NCBI GenBank assembly: GCA_017517145.1
Contig: JAFXAJ010000085.1
Location: 1-40,391, forward strand
Direction of reading: 5' to 3'
Source: Ruminococcus sp.
GTDB taxonomy: Bacteria > Bacillota > Clostridia > Oscillospirales > Ruminococcaceae
Length of the DNA: 40,391 nt
In this document: piece by piece, positions 23,692-31,322 of the stretch
How the letters are laid out: each line of letters begins with the position of its first letter
How positions within the stretch are numbered: position 1 is the first letter of the stretch
Position numbers and translations under genes: made by a program
Notes under the pieces: model-generated
What the model was told of the DNA's origin: nothing
Database searches by the model: none
Seen by the model: the letters and a program-made list of their open reading frames with translations, nothing else

Positions 23692-25041
23692 TTATTTTTT
23701 ATCAGCCATATATCTTGTCAGGAAACCGTTGTCGTAGTTTCCTTCCATAAATTCAGGCAGTTTGATAATCTCCAGCTGGAAATCTATATTTGTATCAACA
23801 CCGTCAACAATAAATTCCGACAGTGCCCATCTCATTTTGCGAATAGCCTCATCACGGTCAGCACCATGAACGATAAGCTTGCCAATCATGGAATCATAAT
23901 AGGGTGTAATGGTATATCCCTGATAAACAGCGCTGTCGATGCGTATACCCGGACCGCCCGGAACGTAGAGGGCGTTAATAGTACCGGGGGAGGGGCGGAA
24001 ATTCAGATTGGGATTTTCCGCATTTATACGACATTCAATAGCATGACCTGTCATACGTACATCCTCCTGTTTTATGCGGAGGGGCAGACCTGAAGCAACT
24101 TCAATCTGTGCCTTTACAAGGTCAAAGCCTGTAACTTCCTCTGTAATGGGATGCTCAACCTGAATACGGGTATTCATCTCCATGAAGTAGAAGTCACGGT
24201 TTTCGTCAACGAGAAATTCAATAGTACCTGCGTTGAAGTAACCACATTCCTTAGCGGCAGTAACAGCAGCCTTACCCATTTTTTCACGGAGTTCAGGGCT
24301 TACAACAGGACTGGGACATTCTTCAAGAATCTTCTGGTTGCGGCGCTGCATGGAGCAGTCACGTTCACCGAGATATATAGTATTGCCCATTTTATCCGCC
24401 ATAATCTGAATTTCCACATGATGGGGATTAACGAGGAATTTCTCAATATAAACAGTATCATCACCGAAGAAAGCGAGGGCTTCCTGCTGTGCGGCAGTTA
24501 CCTGAGCTTCAAGGTCATCGGGAGAATCCACACGGCGGATACCTCTGCCGCCGCCGCCTGCGGATGCCTTTACAAGAATGGGATAACCGCACTTTTCAGC
24601 GATTTCCTTGGCGTCGCTGATATTTTTAACAGCACCCTTTGAGCCTGGTATAACAGGAACTCCAGCTGCTGCCATAGTTTCTTTTGCAGCCGCTTTATCG
24701 CCCAGCATTTCGATAGATTTATATGAAGGACCGATAAAAACAATGCCGCTTTTTTCGCAGAGTCGTGCAAATTCGGCATTTTCTGAGAGAAAACCGAAAC
24801 CGGGGTGAATAGCTTCTGCCCCTACATTGACAGCCGCCTGAATAACAGCATTCATATTGAGGTAGCTGTCTTTGGTTGCGGGAGGGCCGATACATACCGC
24901 CTCATCGGCAATCTGAGCGTGGAGGGAGTCTTTATCCGCAGTAGAATAAACCGCAACGCAGCGCACACCCAGTTCACGACAGGCACGGATAATGCGCACC
25001 GCAATTTCTCCACGGTTAGCAATCAGTATTTTTTTAAACAT
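23692..25041 (-). CDS. accC: Biotin carboxylase subunit of acetyl-CoA carboxylase
   Basis: Carboxylates biotin on AccB using ATP and bicarbonate. The 449 residues match the usual length. Visible motifs are KILIANRGEIAVRIIRACRE at the N terminus, the ATP-binding glycine loop KASAGGGGRGIR, RDCSMQRRNQKILEE, and the metal and catalytic segment MEMNTRIQVEHPITE. AGGAG precedes the ATG. It lies 23 bases after fabZ and 14 before accD. Confidence 0.97.
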   Translation of the reverse strand: MFKKILIANRGEIAVRIIRACRELGVRCVAVYSTADKDSLHAQIADEAVCIGPPATKDSYLNMNAVIQAAVNVGAEAIHPGFGFLSENAEFARLCEKSGIVFIGPSYKSIEMLGDKAAAKETMAAAGVPVIPGSKGAVKNISDAKEIAEKCGYPILVKASAGGGGRGIRRVDSPDDLEAQVTAAQQEALAFFGDDTVYIEKFLVNPHHVEIQIMADKMGNTIYLGERDCSMQRRNQKILEECPSPVVSPELREKMGKAAVTAAKECGYFNAGTIEFLVDENRDFYFMEMNTRIQVEHPITEEVTGFDLVKAQIEVASGLPLRIKQEDVRMTGHAIECRINAENPNLNFRPSPGTINALYVPGGPGIRIDSAVYQGYTITPYYDSMIGKLIVHGADRDEAIRKMRWALSEFIVDGVDTNIDFQLEIIKLPEFMEGNYDNGFLTRYMADKK

Positions 25042-25064
25042 TTATTGTACTCCTAATTGTAACA

Positions 25065-25514
25065 TCAATCTTTGTCGCCGTCTGCGACAACAAAGGTAAT
25101 TTCGCAGGAAACAGCCTTTTCGCCGTCAACGGATGCAAGAGCTTTTCCTGTGCCTACAGGACCTCTCTGGCGGATAATCTCAACTTCAAGGTCGAGAACA
25201 TCGCCGGGGACAACCTGACGGCGGAACTTAGCCTTGTCGATACCGCCGAAAAGTCCGATTTTTCCCTTGAATTCAGGCTTTGAAAGCATACATACAGCAC
25301 CTGCCTGAGCGAGCATTTCAACCATAAGCACACCGGGAGTTACAGGATAATTCGGGAAATGTCCCTTGAACCAGAAATCGTCCTCCTTGATGTACTTTCT
25401 TGCCTTTACCTTAACGCCCACTTCCATTTCAACAATTTCGTCAATAAGAAGAAACGGGTCACGGTGAGGGATAATTTCCATTATCTGCTCTTTATTCATT
25501 AAAACATCTGACAT
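25065..25514 (-). CDS. fabZ: 3-hydroxyacyl-ACP dehydratase FabZ
   Basis: Removes water from 3-hydroxyacyl-ACP in the elongation cycle. It is a 149-residue hot-dog-fold protein with IPHRDPFLLIDEI at the N terminus and the active-site segment GHFPNYPVTPGVLMVEMLAQ. There His52 and Glu66 are the catalytic pair. No fabA or fabM is present in the window, so how unsaturated or branched chains are made is not shown here. Placed between accB and accC, as in many Firmicutes clusters. Confidence 0.97.
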   Translation of the reverse strand: MSDVLMNKEQIMEIIPHRDPFLLIDEIVEMEVGVKVKARKYIKEDDFWFKGHFPNYPVTPGVLMVEMLAQAGAVCMLSKPEFKGKIGLFGGIDKAKFRRQVVPGDVLDLEVEIIRQRGPVGTGKALASVDGEKAVSCEITFVVADGDKD

Positions 25515-25526
25515 GAAAAATCCCCC

Positions 25527-26003
25527 TTACTTGATAATCATAATAGGCTGGTCGAACTCAACAGCCTGACCGTCAGTTACAAGGATACGCTCAACAACGC
25601 CGTCAAATTCGGACTGAACCTCGTTCATAAGCTTCATGGATTCAATAATCATGATTACATCGCCCTTTTTCACGGTATCGCCAACCTTTACAAAAGGCGG
25701 CTTATCGGGAGAGGGTGCCTGATAGAAAGTGCCTACAATGGGGGATTTTACTACATTGCCCTCAGCAGCAGGCTCAGCGGCAGCAGTTTCATCAGTCTGC
25801 ACAGGAGCAGCTACGGCAGCGGGAGCAGACAAAGCAGTCATGGGCATACCCATGGCAGGGACAGGGGGAGGGCATTTCTTGCCCTTTATTGTTATGTTGC
25901 AGTCATCGTTGGAAATGGTGATTTCGGAAAGCTCGTTTTCCTTTACGATTTTAGCCAGCTTTTCGATAGATTCCATATCGACTGTACCGAGAATTTTACA
26001 CAT
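25527..26003 (-). CDS. accB: Biotin carboxyl carrier protein of acetyl-CoA carboxylase
   Basis: Carries biotin between AccC and AccA/AccD. The 158 residues comprise a short N-terminal helical region, an Ala/Pro-rich flexible linker (about 45-82) and the C-terminal biotinyl domain. Lys124 in ESMKLMNEV is the biotinylation site, the expected target of the BirA encoded at 15.0-15.8 kb. A full AAGGAG ribosome site precedes ATG 26003. Confidence 0.97.
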   Translation of the reverse strand: MCKILGTVDMESIEKLAKIVKENELSEITISNDDCNITIKGKKCPPPVPAMGMPMTALSAPAAVAAPVQTDETAAAEPAAEGNVVKSPIVGTFYQAPSPDKPPFVKVGDTVKKGDVIMIIESMKLMNEVQSEFDGVVERILVTDGQAVEFDQPIMIIK

Positions 26004-26014
26004 AGGCTTACTCC

Positions 26015-27271
26015 TTATTCTTTTACTTTTTTAAAGCAGAGAGTACCGTTATGACCGCCGAATCCGAGAGAGTTGGAGAGAACGGCATTGACCTCCTGCT
26101 GAATATTTCCGTTTACACAATAATTGAGGTCACATTCCTCATCGGGGACTTTATATCCCACAGTAGGATGAATAAGACCTTCTTCAATAGATTTGGCGCA
26201 TACAATAGCTTCAATAGCGCCTGCTGCACCGAGGAGATGTCCTGTCATAGACTTGGTGGAGCTGATTTTCACATTTTTTGCCTCATCGCCGAAAGCCAGC
26301 TTTATAGCGGCAGTTTCGTACTTGTCATTGAGACCTGTGGAAGTGCCGTGAGCGTTGATGTAGTCAATATCAGCAGGGGTAAGTCCAGCCTCTTGCATAG
26401 CAAGTTTCATGCCCATTCCGGCAGCTTCACCTGTAGGCATAGGGGAAGTCATGTGATAGCCGTCGTCAGTAGCGCCGTAGCCTGCAATTTCAGCGTATAT
26501 CTTAGCGCCTCTTGCCTTGGCGTGTTCGTATTCTTCGAGAACGAGAACGCCGCTTCCTTCGCTGAGGACAAAGCCGTGACGTTCCTTGTCAAAGGGGATA
26601 GAAGCTCTTGAAAGGTCATCAGCCTTAGTGAGAGCCTTCATATTTGCAAAACCGGCATAAGTAAATTCCACATTTGTGCTTTCAGTACCGCCCGCAATGC
26701 ACACATCGAGGTAGCCGTCCTTGATTTTGCGGAAAGCCTCACCGATAGCGTGAGTAGCAGTTGCACAGGCAGAGGATATGTCGAAATTAGCGCCTCTGAA
26801 GCCTGTTTTCATAGCGATGGTACCGGAAGCCATATTGCTTATCATCATGGGAATATAGAAAGCGGAAACACGGGAAGGACCTTTTTCCAGATACTTGCTG
26901 TATTCTGAAAGAGTGAGGTCGATACCGCCGATACCGGAACCAACAAGAACGCCTGCCCTGTAGCAGTCAATATCGGAGAAATCTGTTTCTGCGTCAGTCA
27001 TGGCTTCGTGTGCGGCAACAACAGCGTATTTTGTGAATCTGTCCATGCGCTTTGCTTCTTTTTTATCAAAGCAGCCCTTTATGTCATAGTAATCTGTTTC
27101 ATCGAAATCACGGACAATACCTGCGATTTTAACGCCTGTACGTTCTGTTTCAAAGGAATCTATATAAGAAAAGCCAATTTTATTTTCCTTGATACCGTTC
27201 CAGAATTTTTCAACGCCTGTACCGAGGGGGGTAACAGCGCCCATGCCTGTGATAACAACTCGTCTGCTCAT
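26015..27271 (-). CDS. fabF: 3-oxoacyl-ACP synthase II
   Basis: Condensing enzyme that extends acyl-ACP with malonyl-ACP. From ATG 27271 (MSRRVVITGMGAVTPLG) the protein has 418 residues, normal for FabF. Longer readings from 27283 or 27301 add residues absent from the family, although the ribosome site AAGGA is about 14 bases from 27271. The active-site triad is Cys169 in SSACATATHAIG, His in NAHGTSTGLND and His in MTGHLLGAAG. A palindromic repeat lies just upstream, between fabG and fabF. Confidence 0.95.
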   Translation of the reverse strand: MSRRVVITGMGAVTPLGTGVEKFWNGIKENKIGFSYIDSFETERTGVKIAGIVRDFDETDYYDIKGCFDKKEAKRMDRFTKYAVVAAHEAMTDAETDFSDIDCYRAGVLVGSGIGGIDLTLSEYSKYLEKGPSRVSAFYIPMMISNMASGTIAMKTGFRGANFDISSACATATHAIGEAFRKIKDGYLDVCIAGGTESTNVEFTYAGFANMKALTKADDLSRASIPFDKERHGFVLSEGSGVLVLEEYEHAKARGAKIYAEIAGYGATDDGYHMTSPMPTGEAAGMGMKLAMQEAGLTPADIDYINAHGTSTGLNDKYETAAIKLAFGDEAKNVKISSTKSMTGHLLGAAGAIEAIVCAKSIEEGLIHPTVGYKVPDEECDLNYCVNGNIQQEVNAVLSNSLGFGGHNGTLCFKKVKE

Positions 27272-27322
27272 ATATTTTATCATTTTCCTTTCTATGTGCA
27301 TTTTAATTCCTCTATTGTGCAG

Positions 27323-27341
27323 GGGCAGATATTATCTGCCC
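27323..27341. repeat. Palindrome, family GGCrGATATTATCyGCC
   Basis: Perfect 9-base arms around one base (GGGCAGATATTATCTGCCC) in the 124-base fabG-fabF gap. It has the same core as the copies at 21698-21714 and 30008-30024, with paired compensating changes (G to A on the left, C to T on the right) that keep the stem. Confidence 0.85.
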
Positions 27342-27395
27342 GAAATGTCAGATAATTAGACATCCTTTGGGGAACTTCTGTATTTTTTATTCTGA

Positions 27396-28136
27396 TTACA
27401 TTGAAAGACCGCCTGAAATTTCAATTACCTGTCCTGTAACGTAAGAAGCGTCATCGGAAACAAGGAATGAAACAACAGAAGCAATTTCTTCAGGCTCACC
27501 GTATCTGCCGAGAGCAACAGCGCCAAGCATTTTTTCTTTAAGCTCATCAGAGAGAGAGGCTGTCATAGGTGTATTTATAAAGCCGGGAGCAACGGCATTA
27601 CAAGTAATATTTCTTGAGCCGAACTCCTTGGCGATAGTCTTTGTCATACCGATAATAGCTGCTTTTGAAGCGGAATAGTTGACCTGACCGGGATTTCCGT
27701 AAAGACCTGCAACAGAGGAAACATTTACAATTCTGCCGTGACGCTGCTTCATCATAACAGCGCAGGTATGCTTTAACATATTGTACACGCTTTTCTGGTT
27801 AACAGCGATAACAGCATCGTAATCCTCCTCTTTCATACGAGCAAGGAGAGTATCCTTTGTTATGCCAGCATTGTTTACGAGAGCGTCAATAGAGCCAAAT
27901 TCAGCCTTTACCTGTTTTACCATTGCTTCGCACTGGTCGAACTGTGAAACGTCGGCACCGATGCACAGTGCCTTAACGCCGAAAGCTTCACATTCAGCTG
28001 CAACGGCGAGAGCCTTTTCCTTACTGCTTTCGCTGGGATAGTAGTTTATAACGACATCAAAGCCGTCCTTTGCAAGTCTTTTTGCGATGCAGGCGCCTAT
28101 TCCCTGTGAAGCGCCTGTTATAATTGCTGTAGCCAT
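27396..28136 (-). CDS. fabG: 3-oxoacyl-ACP reductase
   Basis: NADPH-dependent short-chain dehydrogenase reducing 3-oxoacyl-ACP. The 246 residues have the Rossmann motif TGASQGIG (7-14), NNAG at 88-91, catalytic Ser in VNVSS (140/141), Tyr154 and Lys158 in YSASK, and the C-terminal YVTGQVIEISGGLSM typical of FabG. In the operon it follows the inserted DUF4177 gene and precedes fabF by 124 bases. Confidence 0.96.
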   Translation of the reverse strand: MATAIITGASQGIGACIAKRLAKDGFDVVINYYPSESSKEKALAVAAECEAFGVKALCIGADVSQFDQCEAMVKQVKAEFGSIDALVNNAGITKDTLLARMKEEDYDAVIAVNQKSVYNMLKHTCAVMMKQRHGRIVNVSSVAGLYGNPGQVNYSASKAAIIGMTKTIAKEFGSRNITCNAVAPGFINTPMTASLSDELKEKMLGAVALGRYGEPEEIASVVSFLVSDDASYVTGQVIEISGGLSM

Positions 28137-28158
28137 AATTTACCTCCATTTTCGTTAC

Positions 28159-28175
28159 GCTTTGCTTAGCAAAGC
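28159..28175. repeat. Perfect short palindrome upstream of fabG
   Basis: GCTTTGCT and AGCAAAGC flank one base in the 70-base gap between the DUF4177 gene and fabG. It is a small hairpin in the operon transcript, about 20 bases before the fabG start. It could mark the edge of the inserted segment. Confidence 0.55.
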
Positions 28176-28206
28176 AAGCTGTCAGCCTTTAAATCTGGCA
28201 ATTGTT

Positions 28207-28419
28207 TTAATTTTCACAATCAATTTCAAATACAAGGTCGTAGCTCATAAGAGCGCCATAACCGCCCGTATCAACGGGAAGATTGCCGACAAACCGCCAA
28301 CCCTGTTCAGCCATATCTCTGATTACTGTTCTGTGGTTACGGTATCCGTCCCCTTTTGCAGTTACGTATCCGCCTTTTAGCATCCTGTATGTCATTCTTA
28401 TAAACTTATATTCTTTCAT
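28207..28419 (-). CDS. Small DUF4177-like protein
   Basis: A 70-residue protein. MKEYKFIRMTYRM, then VIRDMAEQGWRFVGNLPV and GYGALMSYDLVFEI, fit the short DUF4177 family of small alpha/beta proteins of unknown function. It sits inside the fatty-acid operon, in the same direction, between the zinc-ribbon gene and fabG. Its upstream 27 bases are almost the same as those upstream of the zinc-ribbon gene. It is not part of standard fab clusters; no function is proposed. Confidence 0.72.
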   Translation of the reverse strand: MKEYKFIRMTYRMLKGGYVTAKGDGYRNHRTVIRDMAEQGWRFVGNLPVDTGGYGALMSYDLVFEIDCEN

Positions 28420-28446
28420 AATAATCTCTATCCTTATATCAATTTA
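28420..28446 (-). repeat. Leader repeat, copy before the DUF4177-like gene
   Basis: The 27 bases upstream of the ATG match 28927-28953 at 25 positions. Read on the minus strand the unit contains TATAAGGATAG and ends GATTATT just before ATG, so it includes the ribosome site. Confidence 0.85.
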
Positions 28447-28464
28447 TAGCAGCCATACAATTCG

Positions 28465-28926
28465 TCATTCTTCGTTTTCGTCATCAAAATTATTCCATTC
28501 AATAAGATCGGTCCATTCTTCATAGGAAGGATCATCCATAACATAAACATTTTCATCGTTTATTGTACTTTCAGTTCCTATGCTGTAATAATCCATATCA
28601 TAGGTTGGCAGAGATTCTTCTCCTATTGGATTATAGCTTTCTCTTATTTCGATATCCGCAATAATTCTATCGCACTTTTCACAGTACCCCGCAGGAATAC
28701 ACGGCTGTTTAAATGCGGAAAAGCAAGTGCTTTTCGTGTAACTAACTGAAAAAGCACTCTTTAATGGATGCTCTTTATTGTATTGAATATCTTCTTCACA
28801 ATAAAAGTTAATTGTATCAGTAAAGCCATTCATTATACCAATTCGCCTCGATACTGGAACTGATATTTTCCCCTCTTGAAGTTCACCGCCACACACGGGA
28901 CAGTATTTAAAACTTATTTTTCCCAT
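28465..28926 (-). CDS. Zinc-ribbon protein of unknown function
   Basis: A 153-residue protein with two Cys pairs, YCPVCGG near residue 9 and YCEKCDR near residue 83, likely joint zinc ligands. The last 60 residues are very acidic and rich in Asp, Glu and Tyr. No catalytic motif is seen. Its sequence looks richer in A+T than the surrounding fab genes. It lies between fabK and the DUF4177-like gene on the operon strand and shares a leader with the latter. The two look like an accessory cassette inserted in the operon. Confidence 0.72.
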   Translation of the reverse strand: MGKISFKYCPVCGGELQEGKISVPVSRRIGIMNGFTDTINFYCEEDIQYNKEHPLKSAFSVSYTKSTCFSAFKQPCIPAGYCEKCDRIIADIEIRESYNPIGEESLPTYDMDYYSIGTESTINDENVYVMDDPSYEEWTDLIEWNNFDDENEE

Positions 28927-28953
28927 AATAATCCCTATCCTTATATAAATTTA
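28927..28953 (-). repeat. Leader repeat, copy before the zinc-ribbon gene
   Basis: Matches 28420-28446 at 25 of 27 positions and likewise runs up to the ATG. Confidence 0.85.
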
Positions 28954-28984
28954 ACGGAGCGATATGAGCATCGCCCTCACAAAT

Positions 28985-29013
28985 AATTACGAATTTATTT
29001 ACAATTCGTAATT
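28985..29013. repeat. AT-rich inverted repeat between fabK and zinc-ribbon gene
   Basis: Perfect 11-base arms AATTACGAATT and AATTCGTAATT with a 7-base centre. Repeats of AATTCTT follow to about 29033. It lies just past the fabK stop (on its strand) and could end or process the transcript, or be a dispersed intergenic repeat. A weaker dyad (GCGAT/ATCGC) lies near 28959-28974. Confidence 0.7.
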
Positions 29014-29021
29014 CATAATTC

Positions 29022-29948
29022 TTAATTCTTAATTAATCTCTCAGCCTGTTCCATAAGCTCCTTAACGATAGCGTCGCAGGGTTTAATATCGTTAATCATA
29101 CCTGCAATGGCACCGCAGAGGAATGAACCTTCTTCAACGTTACCGTCCTGAACAGCCTTTCTGAGCGAACCGAGAGTAACTTCCTCGAACTGTTCGGGAG
29201 TGAGTGAGCCGTCCTTTTCACCGTTTGCAAGCATTTTCGCAAACTTTGTCTTGATATTTCTGCAAGGGTGACCTGTGTATCTGCCTGTAACAACGCTGTC
29301 GGTGTCCTTAGCCTTAACAACAAGCTCCTTGAAAGTGGGATGAATCTGACATTCCTCAGAAGCAAGGAAGCGTGTACCAATCTGTACGCCCTCTGCGCCA
29401 AGCATAAAGGAAGCCGCAATACCTCTGCCGTCAGCGATACCGCCTGCGGCAATTACGGGAATTTCAAGAGCGTCAACAACCTGCGGAACAAGGCACATAG
29501 TTGTATTTTCACCGATATGACCGCCTGATTCCGTACCCTCTGCAACAACAGCATCAGCACCTGCACGCTCCATGCGCTTAGCAAGAGCAACTGAGGGGAT
29601 AACAGGGATAACCTTTATTCCTGCTTCTTTCCATGCGGGAATGAATTTTCCGGGATTTCCTGCGCCTGTAGTAACAACGGCAACTTTTTCATCTATACAA
29701 AGCTGAGCGAGATCCTCAGCGTTAGGACTCATGAGCATAATATTTACGCCGAAGGGCTTATTTGTTTTCTCCTTGCAGAGGCGAATCTGTTCACGGAGAT
29801 AGTCAATGGGAGCTGAACCTCCTGCGATAAGACCGATACCGCCTGCATTTGATACGGCTGCTGCAAGGGTATGCTCTGCAACCCAAGCCATACCGCCCTG
29901 AATAATGGGGTACTGACAGCCTAATAATTCTGTAATTCTTGTTTTCAT
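29022..29948 (-). CDS. fabK: Enoyl-ACP reductase II (FabK, flavoprotein)
   Basis: FMN-dependent reductase for the last step of each elongation cycle. The 308 residues form a TIM barrel of the nitronate monooxygenase/FabK type, with YPIIQGGMAWVAEHTLAAAVSNAGG at the N terminus. His144 in ESGGHIGENTT is at the number known to be essential in the S. pneumoniae enzyme. AAGGIADGRG and GAEGVQIGTRFL form the phosphate-binding region. No fabI is present, so this is the only enoyl reductase seen. Confidence 0.95.
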   Translation of the reverse strand: MKTRITELLGCQYPIIQGGMAWVAEHTLAAAVSNAGGIGLIAGGSAPIDYLREQIRLCKEKTNKPFGVNIMLMSPNAEDLAQLCIDEKVAVVTTGAGNPGKFIPAWKEAGIKVIPVIPSVALAKRMERAGADAVVAEGTESGGHIGENTTMCLVPQVVDALEIPVIAAGGIADGRGIAASFMLGAEGVQIGTRFLASEECQIHPTFKELVVKAKDTDSVVTGRYTGHPCRNIKTKFAKMLANGEKDGSLTPEQFEEVTLGSLRKAVQDGNVEEGSFLCGAIAGMINDIKPCDAIVKELMEQAERLIKN

Positions 29949-30007
29949 AATTGTCCTCCTTTTTATTGTTGTAAATCTATAATATTTTAGATGAATTCTT
30001 TTTGTAG

Positions 30008-30024
30008 GGCGGATATTATCCGCC
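30008..30024. repeat. Palindrome, second exact copy
   Basis: GGCGGATATTATCCGCC in the 85-base fabH-fabK gap, identical to 21698-21714 over 17 bases. Here no T run follows on the coding strand (CTACAAAAAG), so it would not terminate strongly. Confidence 0.85.
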
Positions 30025-30033
30025 AGATATAAA

Positions 30034-31020
30034 TTAATATTCCAATATTACACTGCCGTAGGAAAGACCTGCGCCGAAGCCTACAAGTGCAAGCTTCTGA
30101 CCTCTTGTGATAGTGCCGTTTTCAATAGCTTCGTTGAGGGCGAGAGGAATTGAAGCGCTGGAAGTATTTCCATGGTGGTCGAGAGTGACGATGAATTTAT
30201 CCATGGGAGCGCCAAGATTTTTAGCAGCAGTCTCGATAATTCTCACATTAGCCTGATGGGGCACAAACCAGTCGATTTCATTGCTTGTTATGCCGATTTT
30301 TTCAGCAGCAGCCCTGAAAGCAGTCGGGAGTGCCTTTACAGCGAATTTATATACTTCCTTGCCGTCCTGATAGAGCTTATGAACGGGCATATCAGCAAAA
30401 CCGTCATCGAAATCGGAATTCTGCTTCACAATTTCAGCAGGCTGACAGTTTTTAGCAAAAAGCTTTCTTGCACCGCTTCCGTCAGAATTGAGGAAAGATG
30501 AGTACATTTTATCGCTTTTTTCCAGAACTACAGCGGCAGCGCCGTCACCGAAAAGAATACAGGTGCTTCTGTCGGTAAAGTCGCAGATACGAGAAATAGC
30601 CTCCGCAGATACCACAAGGGCATACTTTATGTTATCGTCTGTTTCGAGGAAACGTCTTGCAGTATCAACGGAGTATACAAATCCGGAACAAGCTGCATTA
30701 AGGTCAAAAGCAGCGGCATTTTTAATGCCGAGTTCATACTGGAGAATACTTGCTATACTTGGTGTAACGAAATCGCTTGTAACAGTGCTGACAATAACGA
30801 GACCAATTTCTTCGGGGCTGATGCCGGCTTTTTCAATAGCTTTGAGGGCGGCATTCTTGCCCATGAGCCAGACAGGTTCCCAGCCTGCCATGTTTCTTGA
30901 ATTTATGCCGGTACGTGTACGGATCCACTCGTCGTTGGTATCGAGAAAACCGGCAAAGTCATCGTTTGTCATAATTTTTTCGGGGAGATAACTACCCATT
31001 CCCAGTATGTTGATTCCCAT
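30034..31020 (-). CDS. fabH: 3-oxoacyl-ACP synthase III
   Basis: Starts fatty-acid synthesis by condensing an acyl-CoA primer with malonyl-ACP. The 328 residues contain the catalytic triad Cys111 in NAACSGFVY, His255 in VPHQAN and Asn285 in HHGNTSSAS. FabH primer choice sets straight or branched chains, and the oxidoreductase operon nearby could supply branched acyl-CoAs. First gene of the operon, with a leader dyad and a promoter upstream. Confidence 0.97.
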   Translation of the reverse strand: MGINILGMGSYLPEKIMTNDDFAGFLDTNDEWIRTRTGINSRNMAGWEPVWLMGKNAALKAIEKAGISPEEIGLVIVSTVTSDFVTPSIASILQYELGIKNAAAFDLNAACSGFVYSVDTARRFLETDDNIKYALVVSAEAISRICDFTDRSTCILFGDGAAAVVLEKSDKMYSSFLNSDGSGARKLFAKNCQPAEIVKQNSDFDDGFADMPVHKLYQDGKEVYKFAVKALPTAFRAAAEKIGITSNEIDWFVPHQANVRIIETAAKNLGAPMDKFIVTLDHHGNTSSASIPLALNEAIENGTITRGQKLALVGFGAGLSYGSVILEY

Positions 31021-31040
31021 TCTGCAGCTCCTTTATCTCA

Positions 31041-31133
31041 AACACTTTTTAAATGAAATTTTTGAAAAAAGTGTTGTATTATTTTCAAATATATGTTATA
31101 GTTATAGTATACTGAAATCAAAAGGCGATACAA
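31041..31133 (-). promoter_or_regulatory. fabH operon promoter and leader dyad
   Basis: On the minus strand, TTGTAT (31133-31128) and TATACT (31111-31106) are spaced 16 bp. Downstream of the predicted start, a perfect 10-base inverted repeat (31041-31050 and 31066-31075, 15-base centre) occupies the leader, ending about 20 bases before the fabH ATG. It could be an operator (FabT/FapR-type role, but not their known consensus) or an RNA hairpin. The remainder of 31134-31322, before fabD, is AT-rich with no gene. Confidence 0.6.
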
Positions 31134-31322
31134 AGTGAAATATGATAATCAGCATACATATATACATATATTGTAAATCATTTCCGGATTTTTTGCAAGA
31201 ATTTTTTCCCCTTTTAAAGGGTATGAAATGAAAATTCGGCAAATTAGACAGGATTTATTAGAATAATTAGGCAAAATAGTCGCTTTGTTCGTCATTATTT
31301 ACAGAAAGGAACATTTAAAATT

